This document shows, piece by piece, positions 55,275 to 64,000 of a stretch of DNA of 64,000 nt. Both the position numbers and the translations under genes were made by a program. The notes under the pieces were generated by a model. That model saw only the letters and a program-made list of their open reading frames with translations, made no database searches and was not told where the DNA came from. The stretch's first letter is position 1. The number at the start of each line of letters is the position of its first letter. The DNA comes from Letharia columbiana (taxonomy: Eukaryota; Ascomycota; Lecanoromycetes; Lecanorales; Parmeliaceae): contig NW_023501106.1 of the NCBI RefSeq assembly GCF_014066305.1, forward strand, positions 202,927 to 266,926. Direction: 5' to 3'.

Positions 55275-57334
55275 ATGATGGGCTCAGATGCGCGCGATGT
55301 GCTGGGGCTGCCCAGCGCAGGCCCACCCAAGCCGGCAACACCAAAAGTGCAGAAACCAAAGGTCAGAGGTCCAAGTAAGTGTTGTCGCTTCCCAGCTAAT
55401 TGAACGCAGTGCTGACTTTCGTAGCTGGAATGAGCAGAGAAGTCCTCGATCTCAAATATGAAGGAGCACCACCAATATCAATCGTCGCCCCCAAATTCAA
55501 GGAGAAGCCAAAGCTGCCATTCAAGCCTCGTCCCTGGGAAGAGACACCTTTTGGAAACTCGGCTCGGAAAGATGGTCTTATACTTCGACATTGGAGGCGG
55601 AAGGGCGACGTTTCTAATGCAGCTGCATTGCCTGTTACGCCAGCAGATTCGAATGCCGCATCAGAGATGGAGCAGGACGAAAAGGCAGCAACTACGCTAT
55701 CGGATTCACACTGGGCAAAGTTCAATGTGAAGGTCGACAAGCCTCAGTACACGGATGAGCAATACGAGACACATTTGAAGAATGACGATTGGAGCAAGGA
55801 AGAGACAGACTACTTGATCGACTTAGCTACGGACTTCGATCTTCGGTGGATCGTGATCACGGATAGATATGAATATCAGCCCAAGGAACAGCCCAAAGAG
55901 AACGACGACTCCATGGCCGTTACGCTACAGGCTAAGCCAAGAACTCAGGAAGATATGAAAGCCCGATACTACGACGTCGCAGCGAAAACTATGGTTCTAC
56001 ATAACCCTCTATCGAGCATGTCATCATCCGAATTCGACGCTCACGAGAAGATGACGAAATACGACCCTAATCAAGAGAAAAAACGGAAGATGTACGCCGA
56101 ACAGCTCATGAACCGAACAGACGAGGAAAAGTACGAGGAAGAGATGCTGCTCAAAGAGCTCTCAAGAATCGTCCTCAACCAAGAAAAACTATTCAACGAA
56201 CGCAAAGCCCTCTACGATCGCCTCGGAACCCCGCCAGGCGCACCGCAAACCCATAGCACGGCCATGTATCAATCCAGCCAAGGTCTCACACAACTAATGC
56301 AGAACCTCCTCACCCAAAACAAAAACAAAGAGCTCGAGAAGAAAGAGAAACGCCGCTCAGCCATGGGGGCAGAAGGCGACTTCCCAGGCGGACCGTCCGG
56401 TATGGATAGAGGTCAACGCCATTCAATAGGCGGTGGTTTAGACAAACGCTTTTCATTTGGACAAGGAGGACCACGCCAGCTCAGCGCCCGTGAGGAGCAG
56501 AAATATGGCGTCAGCCACCCCAACGAGCGTCTTACAGGCGGCGTGCAATTCCGGCACGAGCGCATCACTAAAGCCGGTCAAGCGAAATCTGGTGTTCAAA
56601 CTAGCAGGATAGGTGCAGCGTTGACAGAGTTGAAAATACCGCAACGGTTGACCATGCCGACGGCCAAGGTGGTTACGGAGTATGAGAAACTGATTGAGAG
56701 CATCAAGACTTTGCTCGAAGTGAGGAAATTGAGTGAGAAATTGGACGGGGAGATCAAAGTGTGGCAGGCGCAGAAGGAGCAGCAAGAAGCTAAGGATCGG
56801 GGTGAGGAGGTCAAGGAAGAGGAGCCTAGTCAAACGGTGGAGAATGAGGAGGAGGATGAGGACACGAAAGAGATTGATGAGCAGGCTGAACGTAGGAGGA
56901 AAGCTGAAGCCGAGGATGACGACGAGGCCGAGGATGATGACGAAGACGACGACGAAGACGACGAAAATGCCGAGGGGAAGGAAGAAGAGAAGGAGGACAG
57001 CGATGAAGAGGTCAGTGCCAAAGGAAGCAACAAGGACGAAGAGGAAGACGCTGAAGTCGATGAGAACTTCGCCGGGGACCAAGACGACGACGAGGAGGAG
57101 GAGGAGGGAGAGGACGATGAAGATGAGGAGATGCCGGATGAGGCAGAAGCAGAAGCGGAGGTGGACGCGGACAATAATGATGACAATGCGGATGCGAATG
57201 AGGAGGTCGAGGACGACGGAGCTTCTTCGCCAGCAAGCGCGGCTCCTACCACCAGGGGCGAAGGGCTACGGAAACGTAGTGCGAGCGTCATAAGCCACGT
57301 CAGCAATAAGAGCTCAAAGAGGCAGAGGAGGTAG
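55275..57334 (+). CDS. SWC4: SWR1/NuA4 complex subunit SWC4 (DMAP1/Eaf2)
   Basis: Chromatin subunit shared by the SWR1 H2A.Z exchanger and the NuA4 acetyltransferase. Exons 55275..55374 and 55425..57334 (50-bp intron, GTAAGT donor, CGTAG acceptor) give 669 residues. Exon 1 is MMGSDARDVLGLPSAGPPKP, the typical Swc4 start; exon 2 opens TGMSREVLDLKYEGAPPIS and has WEETPFGNSARKDGLILRHW. The SANT-like domain is at about 130-220 (NDDWSKEETDYLIDLATDFD, LRWIVITDRYEY, then RYYDVAAKTMVLHNP). A helical region EMLLKELSRIVLNQEKLFNE and PTAKVVTEYEKLIESIKTLL follow. The last 180 residues are an extremely acidic Glu/Asp repeat (bases about 56845-57200) ending in a basic tail KRSASVISHVSNKSSKRQRR. Confidence 0.94.
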
Positions 57335-57575
57335 TCTGTCTTAGCAGTTGGCCTTTAAGCACACGTTTGATGCAGTAATTAAAACAATCTGCAAAGCCCC
57401 TGCTTATGCTGGCATACAGAAGGTTCTCTTCTTGAATTAATTCAAAGCTTTGCTCACCACGAGCCAGAATCAAACCCGAATCACAGACCATGAAACCCAA
57501 GAACCATAATGCCCAAAGATGAACCGTATACTCCTAGCTCCCAAACTTGCGACATCACTTCTGCCAGGCACCTCA

Positions 57576-59333
57576 TCAACCCAGCTCCTCAGCACTCTCC
57601 AACGTCCGTCTCCTCTGCCGTTGCCCTTCCAAATCCACCTGGCGTCCAGTGGCACGAGCAGTCGACGGCCCAGCAGCACCCAGATCTGGCTCCATACGAT
57701 CCACGTCCACAACGTCCCTCAGCTCGAATTGCCCCTGGCCATCCGGAACGATAGCACCACTGCGATTCCGCATGGACGGCGTGGGCTGCGGAAAGATGTT
57801 CTGCCTCAGCCTGCCTCTGTTGATGTTCCTTGGGCCCCTCAGCCGATCTGCCGCTCCGTCTAGGCCAAGTCCTGTGGCTTGTCCTCGTTCGCCGTCAAAG
57901 CTGTGCTCAATGGGCTTCCTGGGCCATGTAACTGCTGCTAGGTTGTCACCGCGCTTGGTCTCTGGTGCTGGGATTGTGCGGCGAAGACTTTTGCGGGTGC
58001 CCGACCAGGGAAGTGGAAGGTGATTCGTGCGGTAGTCGAAGATGGAGGCATAATGGCTGCGGTAAGCGAGAAAAGCAACCAGGACGCCCCAAGGAATGGA
58101 CAGGAGGATATCGTGGACATGATGATTCCTGTCAACAACCAAGGTCCCAGCGATAAGACACGATCCAAAGAGGGGTAACATCACAGCAAGCCATTTCCAG
58201 AAGCTAGTATGGTAATCCGAGAAAGCCTTCAGCTTCGCGTTCAGGTAGAGAGCCAGAAATGTCCCCACAAAGAACGACTCCGAAGTGTGGCCACTAGGGA
58301 ACGACTGCATTGCCGACACCTGTAAGTGTTTTAGGGATTCGGGTTTGCAGCAATCCGGTGTTACGAATCTGCGGAATGGGAACCGGTCGGTCATATTTGG
58401 AGGCAGTAAGACTGGGTTGCAGACTGTGATGAAGTAAGGGCGGAATCCACCTGATTTGGGTCAGCTTGCAGACCATGACACACAAAAATACCAGCAATTG
58501 CTCTTACCAATCCATTGTTTGAGGAAGATTTGGATGAGAGTCCTGACCACAATGTCAGTATGCAAAATAGTTCTTTCTAGCCATGCTCATGCAGCCCCGC
58601 GAGAGAGACACAGGAACAGGATAGAGGAGAAGAACAATCGTATCAGCTACCCAGCTCAGACCTCAAAAACTCACATCATAACCAACCCTTTGAACAGCCC
58701 GAACAAAGCCGCATTCGTATCCCAAAAACTCATCACCCACGTCTGCATGCCCACAATCACCAGCACCCCCACCACCGGTATCAGCACCCCGGTAAACACT
58801 ATACCGAGTATAAACGGCGAGTGCGGATAGCTGAGCTCGGCCGGTCCATACCAGTGTCCAGACACCGGATCCCACGTCATGGGGAAGTAGCGCTGGTTCC
58901 AGCGGAAAACCACGTGCGAGAACCTCATGATGATATGCGTGATGGCGAGGGCGATGAGCATGAAAAGGATGTCGAGATGGACGAGGCGGAGCCAGTGGAG
59001 GAGGGCTGTCCAGGTGCGGTGAGCGAGAGTCCGGGGAAAGCGTGTGCGACGTTGTTGGGGAGGCGTAGCACGGTAGGCGGGTGGTGAGGGACGAGGAGGA
59101 GGAGGAGGAGGAGGGGGAGGAGGAGGAGGAGGGGGAAGAGGAGGGTAGCTGTTGTTGAATGGTGTTGCATTTTGTGGAGGTTCTCGGTATGGAAGGTCGT
59201 ATGCATGGGAGACGCGAGATGCTGGGTAGCCGTCCCTTGGACCATCGAGTGAGTTGGTTGCGGGTCCGCGCTCCGGGCTTGGGTTCGTCATGTGGCCGCT
59301 CGTGACGCTGTCTAGAAGGTCGAGAGGAGGCAT
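57576..59333 (-). CDS. PAP2-superfamily lipid phosphatase, multi-pass membrane protein
   Basis: Integral-membrane PAP2/acid-phosphatase-fold protein, likely acting on phospholipid phosphates at ER or vacuole (inferred). Exons 59333..58675, 58542..58508 and 58450..57576 (introns of 132 and 57 bp: GTGAGT/GTCAG and GTAAGA/ATCAG) give 522 residues. Residues 70-85 contain a long proline run. Membrane segments include LDILFMLIALAITHIIM, FILGIVFTGVLIPVVGVLVI and MLPLFGSCLIAGTLVV. Motif 1 is KQWIGGFRP, formed across the second splice; motif 2 is FPSGHTS; motif 3 is VVDRNHHVHDI, keeping His and Asp but lacking the usual Ser-Arg start. The C-terminal 130 residues are disordered. Catalytic His and Lys/Arg of motifs 1-2 are intact, so activity is plausible. 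Confidence 0.86.
59089..59150. repeat. GGA/GAG low-complexity tract within the PAP2 gene
   Basis: Purine-rich GAGGAG/GGGGAG array on the plus strand that encodes the polyproline run on the minus strand. Confidence 0.85.
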
Positions 59334-59747
59334 TGCTCTGGTTAGTGGGTGCTGTGGTGTGATCCTGATTCAATACAAATACTAGCAATGTTTCTGTGTC
59401 TGAGATATCTTGTATGGAATATTTTGTTGACGATGAGAGTACAGAAGAGGAGTTGGAAGCTGGACAAATGAGCTTTCCAAGCTGGAGAATGGAAGCGAGC
59501 GCAAAGGCTCTTTCCTCATCAAGTCGGACTGTCAAGAGAGGATCCTAACCACAATGGTTCGATCGCTACTTCCGTCGGTGAAGACGTGCTTCCATTAATC
59601 CACTGGCGGTAAGGTATTTTAGAGTGGAGCGATACGGAAGGATGCTCGATTATCCAATGGAATGCATGATTAAGATCGCTATGGAATTACGTACAAGGAA
59701 GTAAACAATTGTGTTGACAAGAATTTTTTTTCCACTTGAAACAGGAG
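59334..59747. other. Intergenic, no gene seen
   Basis: 414 bp upstream of the PAP2 gene and downstream of the glutaminase gene. No further signal. Confidence 0.55.
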
Positions 59748-62586
59748 CTATTTGGGAAGTGCCAATAGGCCAAATGCACCACCAACTACAGGACGAGCAG
59801 TGAATGTGAGATTAGGAATGAGTCCATAACTATTAAACATTGTCAGCATTTAGACCATCGAAACAACAGAAGACGACTCACTCTCCGCCGGTTGCGTTAT
59901 ACAGATCAGTAAAAGCCCTATTAGTCGGCGTCTCGTTGATCCAATTAGCAATATCGCTGAAAATCATCTGCGATGTATTCGTTGAGGCGATTGCAGCCAC
60001 AAGCATCTCCCAATCAACTATCAGTCGCAGTTAGCGGAGTAGATTTACGTGGGAAATCTGACCAACCTTTCGTGTAGTCATGTCGTGTGTCCAGCGGCAC
60101 ACCGTACTCTTCCTCCACGGTGGGGTAAAAAGCGCTCTGCATATCGTAGACGGATTGAGGAACGAGGTTCAGACCGAGCTCCCTGTCGCCAAAGAGGTTG
60201 TACAGCAACCCTTTAGGCAGCTTTAGCTTATGCATTGATCGACTTAAAAATTAGGATCCTGCATACCATGTGTATCGTTCATCCCATAAGCAAGGGTCGT
60301 GTGCGGAGGATCTGCATCATGGGCGATACCTAGAACCTGCCATTGCGTGATATAATCATGTGCTATTGATGTGTAATTCGATCCCGTGATTGTGTTGCCA
60401 GTCAAGTTCGCAATCACAGCCATGGCTTCAATACCTATGATGCCCTTGAGCGCCAGATTTGTTTGGTTCCTTTGGAAACATCAAATCAGTATCAGTCGTA
60501 TATTTCATGTGAAATGGAAAAACGTACGCAAGTGCTCCGGCAAAGTCGTCCGTTGAGATCTGATCGGCCGGAATCAAGGCTTCCTCGATGAGATACTGAG
60601 TCCACTGGTCAAGTATAGGATAATGCTGGCTAAGATATGCGGTATCGTTGGCCCTCTGAGCGTACGCCAGAGTCATGATGAGCATGTTCCCGCACTCCTC
60701 CAGGGGTTGCTTCTCGTCATTTCCAGCAACATGACCAGTTGCGTTAGGATAGCTGGAACCAAGGTCGTGCATTGAATACATATTAGGATATTGACCAGCC
60801 TCTTGGTTGATGAAAAGCGGATCCAAGAGGTACTTGAGTAGTGTCGGATTGGTGTAGATCAAAATGGGATGAAAGGGGAAGCAGACATCTTGATGATTTC
60901 CCAGTCAGCATCACTCTTTCGGGAGGAGTACTGAGTCGCGAGACATGTGTGACGACCCATAAGACAGCATGAATGAGGAAGAATTGCCTACCAACTGTCT
61001 GGACATTCCCGTCTGAACTGATCTCCTTAAGGAAAAGATATGGTGCAGCTGTCGTTCCACACAACTGAGTCCCACCAAAGGCTTGCCGGGCTGTGAGTGA
61101 AGCAATCGTCACAAAGTCAGCACCGCCGGCAGCCATCCCATCATCTGAGACTTGGTTATCAAAGGTAGTTGCCAGGCCAGAGGCAGTAGCAAAATCAGTG
61201 TGGAAAAAGGCCAGCTAAAGTAAAGTTCAGTGCTAATTCGTCATGAATAGACAACTTGACTTACCGCATCGAGCTCAGTTGAAAAGTAGCTTGTCCACAA
61301 GGATGGCACGCTCACGTTACCGCTCGCTCCATCGAACTGAACTGCCTGCTCCTGGGTCAAGCCAAGAGAGAAGATAGTGCTAACAGTGGTTGCACCAACG
61401 GTGCCCAGATCCACTGCGAACGCGAAGGTGGGATAATCATCATTGATTGCACGAAAATTGGTATCGTTTGTGTTTGCAAGAGCGCCTGAAGTGGTGAAGG
61501 CTGAGCGAACGTCAGTATCCGCGCCCGACTGAAAAGTCAAGCCTTCGACATTGTCTGTTGCCCAATACCAATTGCCGTAATCCGTCTGGTCATCGGTCTC
61601 GGACCAAAGTAGTTGTGTTTGTCTGTAAATTTTATGGTAGGCAATGCCCCCTGTCGCCGTAGCCTTCGTCGAACTGGTCACGTCGGTGTACTCTCTGCGG
61701 TCCAACAATGGTGCAAATGAATCGAAGAAATTGCGTTTTCTTGTTGTAGAGCTGTCATTTGACGTAACGCCATACTCCCACTCAGCAATAGCCGTTCTAT
61801 CGCCAGAGACCCATTCTATCAAGCAGCATGGTCAGCAAAGCGAGCACCAAAAACGGTGAGCCTAAAGGCTTACCGGCCGTGATGTCCGTGTACAGCTGTA
61901 CATCATGGGTAGCTCCGTCAGTGGCAGTCACTGAGACATCAACGTAGGAGAATATTAATGACTGCCGCATCAGATCTGTGGGAGTGATGGATGAGAGGAA
62001 CGTAACGTTCATCTCTACGACGCCGGCAACGTCCATAACGAAACTACTCCTTGTCGAGGTGTACTCAAAAGAGGTTTGATTCACAACTGTGGGTAATGGC
62101 GCTGGGGCGCCCATCCACGTATAGGATATGTTGTCGACACGTATCAGTCCCGTCCATCCCAGTATTTGGCCTCTGCACAGAGTGTTAGCCGCAAGCTCAG
62201 TCCTAAGACTAGGCTTACTCACGCCCAAAATGTTGGCCATTCCCTGCAAATTTCCGAATCAGCAGAAATTCTTAGAGGTAGAATACGGATTATAAGACAA
62301 TTCCAGACGGCTAAGTGAAAGTTTCAACACGATAATAGGCCTTGCAGCTCAATATGCGGTATCAAGTGGGAAGAGATTCCTCCGAAAACTGCGCTTACCC
62401 TGCAAGATAACCACCATTACCAGGACCTCCCATTTCGACATCACTCCCCGCTTGCTGCCAGCAGTTGACATAGGGAGATTTCACTGCTAAAGGAATGGCT
62501 GGAGGACGAGCAGGTGAGAAGGTTGATGCGGCATAGGAGACACAGACGAGCGCCGCAAAGGGCAGGGCATAACAATGAGAGAACAT
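59748..62586 (-). CDS. gtaA: Secreted glutaminase (GtaA family)
   Basis: Extracellular glutaminase releasing ammonia from L-glutamine. Ten exons: 62586..62399, 62243..62223, 62172..61874, 61815..61265, 61214..60992, 60888..60528, 60469..60267, 60210..60067, 60017..59882, 59829..59748; the nine introns are 49-155 bp, all with GT-AG ends and consistent phase, giving 735 residues. Residues 1-20 are a signal peptide (CYALPFAALVCVSYAAS). Family blocks: YVNCWQQAGSDVEMGGPGNG, a 21-base exon for EWPTFWA, GQILGWTGLIRVDNISYTWM, WSETDDQTDYGNWYWATDNV, DDGMAAGGADFVTIASLTAR, QYPNMYSMHDLGSSYPNATG, KQPLEECGNMLIMTLAYAQR and the C-terminal YGLIPNLTFTARPVVGGAFG. Layout corresponds to DUF5127-DUF4965-DUF1793. 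Length is close to Aspergillus GtaA. N-glycosylation sequons are frequent. Confidence 0.94.
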
Positions 62587-64000
62587 GATTCCCAAAGGAA
62601 GGAGTCTGTGAGGGCTGGAGGCTGAGATTGAAGGTGGACATCACGCTTCTTATAGCACTCTTGCTGAAAAGACCTGGTGATGCCAACACGCGCCATTTTC
62701 AAGCTTCTACAAATGACTGTGAAGCTCCGGTATTAGCTGAGCTCAATCTCCGCTGTCAGGCTCGTGGCACCAGCGAAATTAGAGCAGAATGCAGTCGTTC
62801 AGGGGAGCAAGAATTCTTGGCCTCTGAGTATCGCAACAATTTTCTAGAGTAACCGCTTCCCCATATCTACCCCGGATTTGAAGGCATAGATTGGTCCAAG
62901 TGGCCATGCTGCACGACATATCAGGGAACGTATTGCAACTAGTCCTTATGACGTGTTCCCGCATTTGGGATCATCCAAGGCCGGTGCATCCCTAGGGCAA
63001 TCTAGGTGCTTTGGTACATGCTCCGTTGGCCCCCTTGTACGAGTCTAGTGGCGAGAAGATTTCTCTTCGGCGGCTGATATCTTTGCTGGTAGGCTGGTAT
63101 GATTGGCTACGATTCATATAGCAGTAGTCATCCCTCCAAGGTAGCACGCACCACATCTGATCCATGTGAGAGGGACCATGAGGTTTTCCATCCCTGTTTG
63201 CTTTTAGCTTTGCCATCATGGGCAGCTCCAAATTCAAAATCTGGGGTCCCGAGACATAAAGTATGCTATTTCTCGCGGTCAACCTGGAGCGGCTAAAGGG
63301 CTCGCGGTTAGCGCTGTGCCTTTCACCTTCCTATTTGGGCGTAGTAGTCTGGAGCCAGACCTTGCCAAGCCCGGGGGTCCCCATTTTTACCCCCCCAATT
63401 TAAAAAGTTTTAACAACCCCTTTTTCCCAAATGCCCAAGCAAGGGCACATATGTGGAGAAAAAAATAAGGTTTTAGGTGAGGAAAAGCCTCCCCCCACCC
63501 CCCTTTTTTTTTTTCCCTTGAATTATTTCAAAACCTAAAAAACCAGAAACTGGGGGTAAATCTGGTCCTAATCTCAGTTGTTGCAATTTGCGGATTGGAC
63601 CCCTGTTAATTGTAAGGTTCTCCTGCATACCCAGGCCGGAAGCCGCTCCGGCAAGGCAAATATAGAAAAACCAGACCAAATCGATGACCTGCCGAAGAAG
63701 TGGAATGGTTATAGTAGTGGAATCATGCCGTTGTTCCCCCCACCTTTTTGCAGGTTCCTCCTTTCGCATTTTGGCGTGCGTCCGTGCAAGTCGAGAAGGT
63801 CCATCGGACTGCAGTCCAGATAGGGAGTACAGGTCAAATGCGGGAACTGTTACCAGTTGAGACTGCAAGACACAGATACACATTAGTAAACCGAACTTGG
63901 TAAAGTGTGATAAGATTGGTCTTCGTGTTGACGCTAGCCTGATAGACCTGCACCCCACTGCACTTTCAATTTATCGTATTTTCTTCTGTCGCCAACACTG
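62587..64000. other. Terminal interval, no gene seen; homopolymer-rich patch
   Basis: 1.4 kb upstream of the glutaminase gene. 62.6-63.3 kb is ordinary non-coding DNA. About 63360-63545 is dense in homopolymers (runs of 5 to 12 of each base) unlike the rest of the window. No gene, RNA or mobile element recognised. Confidence 0.6.

Noticed and set aside
56830..57306. Long poly-Ser frame on the minus strand
   Set aside because: It is the antisense of the Glu/Asp repeat in SWC4; composition follows from the GAG/GAC repeat.

Overview
The window reads as nuclear DNA of a filamentous ascomycete (Pezizomycotina; possibly a Dothideomycete, which is only an impression). Introns are about 47-60 bp with GTRNGT-type donors, CTAAC/CTGAC branch sites and TAG/CAG acceptors. 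Genes are closely packed on both strands and the products are recognisable fungal proteins. Gene models were built by hand: start codons were restricted to ATG, and exons were joined only where splice signals, phase and family conservation agreed.

Layout. 0-2.2 kb: 3' part of PBP1 (ataxin-2 family). 3.6-5.0 kb: a secreted Cys-rich, Ser/Thr-rich protein. 6.3-6.7 kb: a small conserved fungal protein. 6.7-9.6 kb: gene-poor, with simple repeats. 9.6-20.6 kb: a housekeeping block of a DUF1279 mitochondrial protein, a JmjC/zinc-finger protein, COQ2, eIF3f and UTP25 (the last two divergent over 210 bp). 21.1-24.4 kb: a large disordered fungal protein. 25.7-26.6 kb: a secreted LysM protein. 27.4-29.8 kb: a decayed threonine synthase gene. 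30.0-32.3 kb: AFG1-like mitochondrial ATPase. 32.7-35.8 kb: a ubiquitin-like protein, a TRAPPC2L/Tca17-like protein and a tiny secreted knottin-like protein, all on the minus strand. 36.9-40.1 kb: a small unknown protein, the complex I PSST subunit and mitochondrial malonyl-CoA:ACP transacylase. 42.5-45.0 kb: a Zn2Cys6 + hexapeptide acetyltransferase fusion. 45.7-50.7 kb: a short-chain dehydrogenase, a BTB protein and HEM2. 51.8-57.3 kb: a disordered nuclear-looking protein, a p24 cargo receptor and SWC4. 57.6-62.6 kb: a PAP2 phosphatase and a ten-exon secreted glutaminase. The last 1.4 kb has no gene and includes homopolymer-rich sequence that may be low quality.

Most genes are unlinked housekeeping functions; I see no biosynthetic cluster, transposon or CRISPR. 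Five products act in mitochondria (DUF1279, COQ2, AFG1, PSST, MCT1), with PSST and MCT1 in tandem. The accessory interest lies in the secreted set (Cys-rich protein, LysM protein, knottin, glutaminase), the threonine synthase pseudogene, the transcription-factor/acetyltransferase fusion, and two introns of 3n length without stops that would be silent as reading-frame breaks if retained.
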